The notes beneath the pieces were generated by a model. The model saw only the letters and a program-made list of their open reading frames with translations, did not search any database and was not told the origin of the DNA. Of a stretch of 6,617 nucleotides of DNA, positions 1 to 5,021 are shown piece after piece. This DNA is from an uncultured Enterobacter sp. (lineage in GTDB: Bacteria; Pseudomonadota; Gammaproteobacteria; Enterobacterales; Enterobacteriaceae), in assembly GCA_946477805.1 (NCBI GenBank), contig CAMKZP010000213.1, positions 1 to 6,617 of the forward strand, read 5' to 3'. Position 1 is the stretch's first letter. Each line of letters opens with the position of its first letter. A program made the position numbers and the translations under genes.

Positions 1-2
1 GC

Positions 3-341
3 TTGGCCTGGATACAAGTTTGGACGAGGTATTTTCAGATGATGTTGCACGGGATGAGGCCTGACCACGGTCTGCTCCCATCTGTTTACGCATCTGCAGA
101 TGAAGAATGGATCAAGCAGCAGTTACTGAGCCTGACGCCGGCAGCACGACAAAAAGCCATTCAGCGTTATGCAGCTGTGTATCAGGAATCGTTCGAAGCC
201 GAGCCCGTTTCATACCGCAAGGAGAACCGGGCAAGGCATGAAGCCAATGTGAGGCTTCGCCGGTTCGTTGAAACACACGGCCGTGCAATTCAGGGGTATA
301 CGACTCTGCCGCCCCTGGCAGGAACGCTACACCGCACCTGA
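3..341 (+). CDS. Phage protein of unknown function, probably 5'-partial
   Basis: This is an open frame running from the window edge to a TGA at 339-341. I do not recognise a named family. The product is soluble-looking, basic and probably mostly helical. It has a Gly-Leu-Arg/Pro-type stretch (MRPDHGLLPSVY), a run LTPAARQKAIQRYAAVYQE, and an Arg/Glu-rich segment around PVSYRKENRARHEANVRLRRF. No membrane segment or cysteine pair is visible. The start is uncertain. The frame is open to the left edge, where the first codon is TTG at 3. An in-frame ATG at 39 follows GAGGT (26-30) at 8-nt spacing and would give about 100 residues. The residues before it (WIQVWTRYFQMM) look protein-like, so the true start may lie upstream. 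Its place before the replication genes suggests an early gene. Confidence 0.6.
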   Translation: MAWIQVWTRYFQMMLHGMRPDHGLLPSVYASADEEWIKQQLLSLTPAARQKAIQRYAAVYQESFEAEPVSYRKENRARHEANVRLRRFVETHGRAIQGYTTLPPLAGTLHRT

Positions 342-348
342 ATGATAT

Positions 349-392
349 CGGGCTTAAAGGTGCCCGGTTGCAGTCTGACTTAAAGGTGTCAG
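349..392 (+). repeat. Tandem hairpins with an identical loop and different stems
   Basis: Two stem-loops lie 26 nt apart, 7 nt after the preceding stop codon. The first (349-366) is CGGGC-TTAAAGGT-GCCCG and the second (375-392) is CTGAC-TTAAAGGT-GTCAG. The 8-nt loop is identical. The stems differ at three of five pairs, and both strands change together so that pairing is kept. That covariation suggests a structure acting as RNA rather than a DNA repeat. Neither has a downstream T-run, so they are not intrinsic terminators. A protein-binding or translational control element is an inference. Confidence 0.55.
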
Positions 393-436
393 CTGCTGGT
401 GGAGTGGTAACTCCCGATTGCCTTTTTCTGTCTCAT

Positions 437-456
437 TGTACTCTTTTGCTAGTACA
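437..456. promoter_or_regulatory. Left palindromic operator, TrpR-operator-like
   Basis: A perfect inverted repeat, TGTACT-cttttgct-AGTACA, with 6-bp arms and an 8-bp centre. It shares the core GTACT-N8-AGTAC, and the longer string TTGCTAGTAC in opposite orientation, with the site at 585-604. Symmetric 5-6-bp arms around 8 bp are the architecture of E. coli TrpR operators. From memory, the trpR and mtr operators look very similar (CGTACTCTTTAGCG... and TGTACTC...GGTACA). A phage repressor with a similar preference is the alternative. Confidence 0.55.
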
Positions 457-460
457 TGAA

Positions 461-515
461 TAAGGGAGAGGTAAGAGGGGGGTAAGGGGGGAGATCGGAG
501 AGGGATGGGAATAGG
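461..515 (+). repeat. G-rich tract with 11-bp periodicity, possible iterons or G-quadruplex
   Basis: Five consecutive 11-bp units can be read: TAAGGGAGAGG, TAAGAGGGGGG, TAAGGGGGGAG, ATCGGAGAGGG and ATGGGAATAGG. The first three are closely related and the last two degenerate. The G-runs at 477-482, 486-491, 502-504 and 507-509 also satisfy a loose G-quadruplex pattern, with loops of 3, 10 and 2 nt. Repeats near one helical turn, next to helicase and primase genes, resemble origin iterons. The low complexity also allows simple repeat expansion. Its role is not established. Confidence 0.4.
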
Positions 516-584
516 CCTTTTCCAGAAGGCAGCTCCATTGGTTAGGTAGGTGCAGATCTCAGAGACAGAGCCCAAAAACGCCAT

Positions 585-604
585 CGTACTAGCAATGTAG
601 TACG
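585..604. promoter_or_regulatory. Right palindromic operator, TrpR-operator-like
   Basis: A perfect inverted repeat, CGTACT-agcaatgt-AGTACG, lying 65 bp before the helicase start. With its flanks (CATCGTACTAG...TAGTACGCA) it closely resembles the E. coli trp operator as I remember it (CATCGAACTAG...CTAGTACGCA). Its centre is 148 bp from that of the left site, close to 14 helical turns, so two bound dimers could face the same side of the DNA. I see no good -10/-35 pair over it, so which promoter it would control is unclear. Confidence 0.55.
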
Positions 605-656
605 CAGTTGGCCGGGTATGAAATCGGGAAAGGTTTTTCCTGGAAGAGTGAAATGT

Positions 657-663
657 AGAGGGG
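657..663 (+). promoter_or_regulatory. Ribosome binding site fixing the helicase start
   Basis: AGAGGGG lies 6 nt before ATG 670 and directly touches the in-frame TTG at 664. The spacing favours ATG 670 over TTG 664 as the initiation codon. Confidence 0.7.
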
Positions 664-669
664 TTGATA

Positions 670-2292
670 ATGTTGAACATCACACCGAATTTTGCACAGG
701 AACGCGCACTTAATATGTTGCGCCGTGACTGGAAGGCATACGAATCTTTCATGATGTATATGCCGACCGGCAGCGGCAAAACAGGTCTGGCTGCTTTCGT
801 TGCTGCTGGTCTGGTAAGTCGTGGTATGCGCGTTCTGTTTGTCGCCCCTTACACCATCCTGATTAACCAGACGGCGCAGCGCTTCGCTCAGTATGGCCTT
901 CCGGAGGACCAGATCAGCTTTATCTGGCGCGACCATCCGAACTATGACCCCAGCCTGCAGATTCAGATCGCCAGCGCTGACACGCTGATCCGCCGAGAAT
1001 TTCCTCAGGATATCGATCTGCTGATTGTGGATGAAGCCCACCTGCGCAAACGCCGCATCCTGAAAGAGATTGAACGGATCACCACAAAAACCAAAGCGAA
1101 GGTTATTGGCCTGTCCGGAACCCCGTTTTCACCCTTCCTAGGGAATTACTACCAGCGTCTGATTAAGCCGACCACCATCGGAGAACTTATTCAGCGCGGT
1201 GATCTGAGTAATTACGAATTTTTCGCGCCAACTAAACCGGATCTGAAAGGCATTAAGACAAAAGCCTCGATGGAGTATGGCAGCGACTACGACGAAGCAC
1301 AGCTGGCGGAGATTATGTGCGGCTCCGATCTGGTGGGTGATATTGTCGATAACTGGTTGCGTAATGGCCGTGACCTGCCAACGGTGGCGTTCTGCGTCAA
1401 TAAGGCCCACGCCAATTACGTCACTATGCAGTTCAACAAAGCCGGTGTTAACGCCGAAGTCATGGTGGCTGAAACGCCGCACGAAGAACGACAGCTGATG
1501 ATCCACCGTTTTGAGACGGGCGCTACAAAAATCATCGTCAGCGTCGGCGTACTGGTGGCGGGCTTCGACAGTGACGTTCGTTGCATCATTTACGCCCGAC
1601 CGACAAAAAGCGAAATTCGCTGGCTTCAGGCGCTGGGCCGTGGTCTGCGAACTGCCTCGGGAAAAGATGCCTGCCTTATCTTCGATCACAGCGGTACCGT
1701 CCATCGCCTGGGATTTCCTGACGCCATCGAGTACAACGATCTTCCTTCCAAAAACGACGGGATGAAAGAAGCCGCAGCTCGCGTAGCCGAAGAACGGGAG
1801 GAAAAACTCCCGAAGGAATGCCCGGAGTGTCATTTCATGAAGCCTGCAGGTGTCTACGTCTGCCCGAAATGCGGATTTAAACCGCTGGTCGGCGAGGATG
1901 TGGAAACCGACACGCAACGCAATATCAAAAAGCTCAGCAAGGGCGAAAAGGTTTACACCAAATCGGACAAACAGTCCTGGTGGAGCCAGATCAAATTCTA
2001 TCAGCGCCAGCGCACTTCGATGGGGAAACCCATCAGTGATGGCTGGTGCGCGCATACATTCCGCGAAAAATTCAACGAATGGCCCAATGGCCTGAGCGAT
2101 TTTCCGATGGAGATCACACCGGAGGTAAACAACTACATCAGGCACAAACAAATCAAATTTGCGAAGGGACGGGAGAGGGCCGACAGCCCGGCGGGTGAGG
2201 CTGCCAGCAGTGCGGACACCACAAGCCGGATCATCTCCGCAAAAAATAAGGTTGCTAACATTCGTAGTATGCTGGGGAGAAGAACAGCGTGA
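670..2292 (+). CDS. Phage replication helicase, SF2 DEAD/DEAH type with zinc finger
   Basis: A 540-residue ATP-dependent nucleic-acid helicase of superfamily 2, presumably unwinding phage DNA during replication. From ATG 670 the motifs run in order: Walker A PTGSGKT (32-38), motif II DEAH (121-124), motif III SGTPF (149-153), motif V VLVAGFDSD (about 294-302) and motif VI QALGRGLRT (about 320-328) with the arginine finger. Then follows a four-cysteine zinc knuckle, CPEC at 384-387 and CPKC at 398-401. The basic C-terminal part holds a phage-helicase-like stretch (GWCAHTFREKFNEWPNGL). Its stop overlaps the primase start by 4 nt, which implies translational coupling. In lambda, replication at this location uses O and P; here helicase plus primase appears to replace them. 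The motif set is complete, so the enzyme should be active. The family call is firm; the role in phage replication is inferred from context. Confidence 0.93.
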   Translation: MLNITPNFAQERALNMLRRDWKAYESFMMYMPTGSGKTGLAAFVAAGLVSRGMRVLFVAPYTILINQTAQRFAQYGLPEDQISFIWRDHPNYDPSLQIQIASADTLIRREFPQDIDLLIVDEAHLRKRRILKEIERITTKTKAKVIGLSGTPFSPFLGNYYQRLIKPTTIGELIQRGDLSNYEFFAPTKPDLKGIKTKASMEYGSDYDEAQLAEIMCGSDLVGDIVDNWLRNGRDLPTVAFCVNKAHANYVTMQFNKAGVNAEVMVAETPHEERQLMIHRFETGATKIIVSVGVLVAGFDSDVRCIIYARPTKSEIRWLQALGRGLRTASGKDACLIFDHSGTVHRLGFPDAIEYNDLPSKNDGMKEAAARVAEEREEKLPKECPECHFMKPAGVYVCPKCGFKPLVGEDVETDTQRNIKKLSKGEKVYTKSDKQSWWSQIKFYQRQRTSMGKPISDGWCAHTFREKFNEWPNGLSDFPMEITPEVNNYIRHKQIKFAKGRERADSPAGEAASSADTTSRIISAKNKVANIRSMLGRRTA

Positions 2293-3263
2293 AGACAGCA
2301 GAAGCGGCAAAAGGCCGCTGGACGGAAATTCTTGAACATTACGGCCTGCCGCCGATAACCGGGAAAAATCACTACAAGGGCGAATGTCCTGTATGCGGTG
2401 CTCGCAGCAAGTTTCGCATTGACAACCGCGACGGTGCCGGGACGTGGATCTGCGTATGTGGCAGTGGCGACGGCATGAAACTACTCTCCCTCACGCAAAC
2501 CGGGAAGACTTTCTCGGCACTCTGCGCGGAGGTGGATCAGCTCATTGGCAATGACTACCGCCGGGAGAAAATACCAGCCAACAGCTCGGCGGCGAAGCTA
2601 CGCCAGCGCGCCATCAGTAAATTCGCGAAGCTGCTGCCCTTGCGTGGTACCAACGGGGAAGGGTATCTGCGCCAGCGCGGGATCAACAAATTACCCTCTG
2701 AGGCGATCCGGTTCTGCGAAAAACAGCGCCATGCGGGCAGGATTTATCATGCTCTCTATGCTCTTGCCACCGATGATAAAGGTGAGCTGTGCTATCTCCA
2801 CCGGACCTTGCTCGAAGGGGATCGCAAAGCGCCGCTGGGCGAAAGCGCCAAACGGCAAAAATCCCTGCAGGAAGACAACTACCTCGAATACGCCCGCTCG
2901 GTAGCCATTCGTATGTTCCCCGTATCTTCAACGATGGGGATCGCAGAGGGTATCGAAACGGCACTCTCCTGCTATCAGATTTATGGCGTGAATACCTGGG
3001 CGGTCATGAACAGCAATTTTATGAAGAAATTCCGCGTACCGGCAGGGGTAAAACATCTGATCGTTTTCGCTGACATGGACAAGCATTCTGCCACCGGTCA
3101 GGCGGCGGCGTTTGAGTGCGCCCACGCCAATCTGCTGGCGAAAAATGACCTTTTGAAAGTCAGCGTACGTTGGCCGGACAACGGTGACTTTAACGATATG
3201 CTCATGAATGGCGATCAGGTTCGTGAGCTGGTTTTCTATAAAAAACAGCAGGTGGCCGCATGA
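2289..3263 (+). CDS. Phage DNA primase with zinc ribbon and TOPRIM domain
   Basis: A 324-residue primase making RNA primers for phage DNA synthesis. The N-terminal zinc ribbon has C33-x2-C36 (CPVCG) and C55-x-C57 (CVCG), with the SKFRIDN and GTWICVCGSGDG context seen in P4-alpha-type primases. The TOPRIM part has GIAEGIETALS (217-227) with metal-binding acidic residues near E220/E223, the DxD motif VFADMDKH (D262 and D264), and a late acidic GDFNDML. There is no C-terminal helicase domain; the separate upstream gene supplies one, unlike the single-chain P4 alpha protein. The GTG start at 2289 overlaps the helicase stop (GTGA), with a purine-rich ribosome site around 2274-2282. Its own stop overlaps the Q start (ATGA), making a three-gene coupled unit. 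Confidence 0.92.
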   Translation: MKTAEAAKGRWTEILEHYGLPPITGKNHYKGECPVCGARSKFRIDNRDGAGTWICVCGSGDGMKLLSLTQTGKTFSALCAEVDQLIGNDYRREKIPANSSAAKLRQRAISKFAKLLPLRGTNGEGYLRQRGINKLPSEAIRFCEKQRHAGRIYHALYALATDDKGELCYLHRTLLEGDRKAPLGESAKRQKSLQEDNYLEYARSVAIRMFPVSSTMGIAEGIETALSCYQIYGVNTWAVMNSNFMKKFRVPAGVKHLIVFADMDKHSATGQAAAFECAHANLLAKNDLLKVSVRWPDNGDFNDMLMNGDQVRELVFYKKQQVAA

Positions 3264-4075
3264 AACTGGAAGCATCACTCAAACATTTCAGCCCTCAGGG
3301 AATGCACATCAGCGACGACGTGAAAGGGACCTCTCCGGACCGCCTTACAGGAACAGACGTAATGGCGGCGATTGGCACCACCAGCAGCCGTGCGCGCTTC
3401 GGCCTGGCCGCTTTCTTCGGAAAGGCTGGTATCAGCAAGACGGATGAACAGCTCGCAGTTCAGGCGCTGGCGCGATATGCGATGGATGTCGCTCCGAAGA
3501 ATGTTCGCAAAGCAGCTGGTGGGCAGTTCGGATGGTGTATGCAGATGCTGGCGCAATTTGCCTTTGCCGATTACTCACGTTCGGCGGCTACCAGCGTGAC
3601 GTGTCACAGTTGCAGTGGTACCGGACGAACAACCCGCGAGCAGGTCACCCGTAAGGTTTCGTACCCATGGGGTAAAGCGCCATACTGGGCCAGCCGATCC
3701 CGTGCCGTTCGTCCGTCTGACTGGGAGCAGTGGACAGAGGTAACAGAGGTTGTACCGGCAGTCTGTGATGCTTGCGAAGGCAAAGGAACGATCAGCGCCC
3801 GCTGTCGGTGTGGTGGTAAAGGAGAAGTTCTCGACCGCAAAGCGACTAAAGACCGCGGCGCACCGGTTTTCAAAACGTGTGAACGTTGCTCTGGTAATGG
3901 ATTTTCTGCTATCTCCTCGGCGACGGTACACCGCGCCATTCTGAAGCGTCTCCCGGATCTCCATCAGTCCTCATGGTCACGCAACTGGAAACCCTTCTAT
4001 GAAATGCTGGTGGAGACTTTGCGGCAGGGGGAGCATCACGCGGCTGTAGAATTCGGGAAGGCAACGACTTATTAA
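3260..4075 (+). CDS. Q: Q-family late antiterminator with expanded zinc-binding region
   Basis: A 271-residue relative of lambda Q, which loads onto RNA polymerase paused at the late promoter and makes it ignore terminators. Matches to lambda Q as I know it include the N-terminus (MKLEASLKHFSPQG...LTGTDVMAA), FADYSRSAAT (about 102-111), and a C-terminus with SSATVHRAI and WSRNWKPFYEMLVE. It is about 64 residues longer than lambda Q (207). The extra length lies in the cysteine region. Lambda Q has two CxxCxGxG knuckles. This protein has CHSCSGTG (115-122), CDACEGKG (169-176), a degenerate CRCGGKG (182-188) and CERCSGNG (207-214), so it resembles the four-knuckle DnaJ zinc domain. The third knuckle has one residue fewer between its cysteines. 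The start ATG overlaps the primase stop. A promoter-terminator pair lies directly downstream, as expected for a Q gene. Confidence 0.93.
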   Translation: MKLEASLKHFSPQGMHISDDVKGTSPDRLTGTDVMAAIGTTSSRARFGLAAFFGKAGISKTDEQLAVQALARYAMDVAPKNVRKAAGGQFGWCMQMLAQFAFADYSRSAATSVTCHSCSGTGRTTREQVTRKVSYPWGKAPYWASRSRAVRPSDWEQWTEVTEVVPAVCDACEGKGTISARCRCGGKGEVLDRKATKDRGAPVFKTCERCSGNGFSAISSATVHRAILKRLPDLHQSSWSRNWKPFYEMLVETLRQGEHHAAVEFGKATTY

Positions 4076-4102
4076 TATGATCGGAGCAAATGGCGACATT
4101 TT

Positions 4103-4127
4103 TTTGCACGTTAGTGTTGACTTTGCA
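4103..4127 (+). promoter_or_regulatory. Candidate Q-binding element (direct repeat around the -35)
   Basis: The hexamer TTTGCA occurs at 4103-4108 and again at 4122-4127, 19 bp apart, on either side of the TTGACT -35. Q proteins load at sites overlapping the late promoter. In phage 21, directly repeated subsites straddle the -35, and this arrangement is similar. The repeat is short and lies in AT-rich DNA, so chance is possible. Confidence 0.3.
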
Positions 4128-4146
4128 TAAAACTGTCCTGTATGCT
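4117..4146 (+). promoter_or_regulatory. Likely late promoter (pR'-like)
   Basis: TTGACT (4117-4122) and TATGCT (4141-4146) are separated by 18 bp, giving a predicted start near 4152-4154. It lies 41 bp after the Q stop, which is where lambdoid phages keep their late promoter. The downstream TATTAC (4160-4165) could serve as the -10-like pause signal that Q loading requires, but this is weak. The output would be a short leader RNA unless Q lets transcription pass the terminator at 4180-4209. Confidence 0.65.
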
Positions 4147-4179
4147 TTCAATCGTGGGATATTACGCCTACACGACATC

Positions 4180-4209
4180 AAACCCGCCTCAGCGCGGGTT
4201 TTTTATTTT
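4180..4209 (+). terminator. Intrinsic terminator, tR'-like
   Basis: An 8-bp stem AAACCCGC/GCGGGTTT with a 6-nt loop (CTCAGC) is followed by TTT and ATTTT. The predicted leader RNA from the upstream promoter is only about 50 nt. This is much shorter than lambda's (about 194 nt) and more like that of phage 21. It is the expected first target of Q antitermination, and it separates the Q region from hicAB. Confidence 0.85.
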
Positions 4210-4227
4210 CCCGGCACTCCTCACTAC

Positions 4228-4268
4228 AGTAAACATAAATGTTGACATAGTAAGCATAAATGCTTACT
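4228..4268. promoter_or_regulatory. Tandem hicAB operators (probable HicB binding sites)
   Basis: There are two related palindromic sites. O1 (4228-4246) is AGTAAACATAAATGTTGAC and O2 (4249-4267) is AGTAAGCATAAATGCTTAC; they match at 16 of 19 positions and are offset by exactly 21 bp, two helical turns. O2 extends to a perfect inverted repeat with 11-bp arms around AA (4247-4270). O1 covers the -35, and O2 fills the spacer and -10, so occupancy would block polymerase. Autorepression by HicB is known for the E. coli family; assignment of these sites to HicB is inference. Confidence 0.75.
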
Positions 4269-4270
4269 AT
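4242..4270 (+). promoter_or_regulatory. Strong sigma70 promoter of hicAB
   Basis: A consensus -35 TTGACA (4242-4247), a 17-bp spacer and the -10 TACTAT (4265-4270) give a start near 4277, about 20 nt before the hicA ribosome site. It is embedded in the tandem operators. It gives hicAB expression independent of the phage late promoter. Confidence 0.85.
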
Positions 4271-4299
4271 AGTCACATGTTCAACAGAATGGAGGAGTG

Positions 4300-4476
4300 G
4301 TGAAGCAAAGCGAGTTCAGGCGGTGGCTTGAATCTCAGGGGGTCGAAGTTTCAAACGGTACTAACCATCTGAAACTGAGATACAACGGGAACCGAAGCGT
4401 AATGCCAAGACACCCGAGCGATGAGATAAAAGAACCACTGAGAAAGGCGATACTTAAACAGTTAGGCCTCAAATAA
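4300..4476 (+). CDS. hicA: HicA toxin, mRNA interferase
   Basis: A 58-residue toxin that cleaves mRNA and tmRNA independently of ribosomes and is neutralised by HicB. The translation MKQSEFRRWLESQGVEVSNG... is nearly that of E. coli HicA in sequence and length. The dsRBD-like fold signature includes GTNHLKLRY with the probable catalytic histidine H23, then SVMPRHPSDEIKEPLRKAILKQLGL. The start is GTG at 4300, chosen because family members begin MKQSEF; another GTG lies just before it at 4297. GGAGG (4291-4295) lies only 4 nt upstream of GTG 4300, so the combination of a tight spacing and a GTG start may keep toxin translation low. The gene appears intact. Toxin precedes antitoxin, as usual for this family. 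Confidence 0.93.
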   Translation: MKQSEFRRWLESQGVEVSNGTNHLKLRYNGNRSVMPRHPSDEIKEPLRKAILKQLGLK

Positions 4477-4478
4477 CA

Positions 4479-4500
4479 AACCAGCCCTTCGGGGCTGGTT
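4479..4500 (+). other. Perfect UUCG hairpin between hicA and hicB
   Basis: A perfect 9-bp stem AACCAGCCC/GGGCTGGTT is capped by a TTCG tetraloop inside C-G closing pairs, an exceptionally stable RNA hairpin. It begins 2 nt after the hicA stop. Only TT follows before ACTCGC, so it lacks a terminator U-tract. It may protect the 3' end of hicA RNA, cause a pause or partial termination, or influence hicB translation. Confidence 0.7.
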
Positions 4501-4525
4501 ACTCGCAAAGCTTCATCAGTACGAT

Positions 4526-4933
4526 ATGCGATATCCAGTAACTTTAATGCCAGACAGCGGTGGGTACGTAGTCACGTTCCCGGATATACCCGAGGCGCTG
4601 ACTCAGGGGGATACCCGAGAAGAGGCGCTGAATAACGCGCTTGATGCACTCGTGACGGCATTCGAATTTTATTTCGAAGATAACGAGCGCGTACCTGGCC
4701 CGGGAGACGTGACCGGTGACTTTGTAGAAGTGCCTGCAAGCGTGACAGCAAAGGTAATCTTGCTAAATGCCTATATCGGTTCCGGCTTAACTCAGGTTGA
4801 GCTGGCTAATCGCATGGGGATAAAAAAGCAGGAAGTGACCAGATTATTTGATCTCAAGCACTCGACAAAGATAGATACGATCCAGAAAGCGTTATCTGCG
4901 CTAGGACGTCGACTGGAGATTATTGCCAGTTGA
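4526..4933 (+). CDS. hicB: HicB antitoxin and autorepressor
   Basis: A 135-residue antitoxin that binds and blocks HicA and represses the operon. The N-terminal partial RNase-H-like HicB fold is visible as MRYPVTLMPDSGGYVVTFPDIPEALTQGDTREEALNNALDAL (1-42), followed by FEFYFEDNE. The C-terminal Xre-type helix-turn-helix is at about 87-127 (LTQVELANRMGIKKQEVTRLF...), closely matching the E. coli HicB layout (138 residues). ATG 4526 is the first start in frame, 49 nt after the hicA stop. No Shine-Dalgarno sequence is visible before it, which is odd for an antitoxin that must outpace its toxin. Initiation may depend on the upstream hairpin or on unstructured, A-rich leader RNA. A terminator follows 19 nt after the stop. 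Confidence 0.94.
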   Translation: MRYPVTLMPDSGGYVVTFPDIPEALTQGDTREEALNNALDALVTAFEFYFEDNERVPGPGDVTGDFVEVPASVTAKVILLNAYIGSGLTQVELANRMGIKKQEVTRLFDLKHSTKIDTIQKALSALGRRLEIIAS

Positions 4934-4952
4934 AAATTAACTGAAAAAACTC

Positions 4953-4978
4953 AAGGCTCGCTTCGGCGGGCCTTTTTT
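4953..4978 (+). terminator. Intrinsic terminator after hicB
   Basis: The stem AAGGCTCGC/GCGGGCCTT (9 bp with one G-U pair) has a TTCG loop followed by a T-run (4973-4978). It closes the hicAB unit and, on the forward strand, is a second terminator that late transcription must pass to reach the lysis genes. Confidence 0.9.
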
Positions 4979-5021
4979 ATTTCCCCTCGACAGAGAGGAT
5001 TCACAGCAATGAGGGGGCTAA

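Larger units (their letters stand above)
342..663. other. Gene-free, structured intergenic region upstream of the helicase
   Basis: About 320 bp lies between the first gene and the helicase, and I see no credible gene on either strand. Reverse-strand open frames here are chance extensions of the antisense of the helicase gene and lack ribosome sites. From left to right it holds two hairpins with the same loop (349-366, 375-392), a short hairpin GGAGT-GGTA-ACTCC (401-414), a first GTACT-N8-AGTAC palindrome (437-456), a purine-rich tract with 11-bp periodicity (461-515), a second palindrome (585-604), and the helicase ribosome site (657-663). I found no convincing -35/-10 pair. Gaps this long are unusual in compact phage early regions, so a control region, a replication origin, or both are plausible. 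Confidence 0.6.

Noticed and set aside
349..392. Lambda-type nut site (boxB hairpins)
   Set aside because: Stems of 5 bp fit, but the loops are 8 nt and not GNRA-like, and no convincing boxA precedes them. CTCTTTT near 441 comes after the hairpins and forms part of the palindrome.
401..427. Possible terminator: hairpin GGAGT-GGTA-ACTCC with T5 downstream
   Set aside because: The stem is only 5 bp and the T-run begins 9 nt after it, too far for an intrinsic terminator.
664..666. TTG as helicase start codon
   Set aside because: It directly abuts the AGAGGGG ribosome site. ATG 670 has the normal spacing.
354..1041. Reverse-strand frames over the region upstream of the helicase
   Set aside because: They are largely the antisense of the helicase N-terminus and have no ribosome site, promoter or recognisable motif; a repressor gene facing left was considered but no helix-turn-helix pattern is visible.
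1138..2310. Long reverse-strand open frame (390 codons) opposite the helicase gene
   Set aside because: It is antisense to a gene with complete SF2 helicase motifs, reads as low-complexity without family features, and has no ribosome site.
4479..4500. Intrinsic terminator between hicA and hicB
   Set aside because: The hairpin is strong but only TT follows it, so efficient intrinsic termination is unlikely; kept as a hairpin of unknown role.
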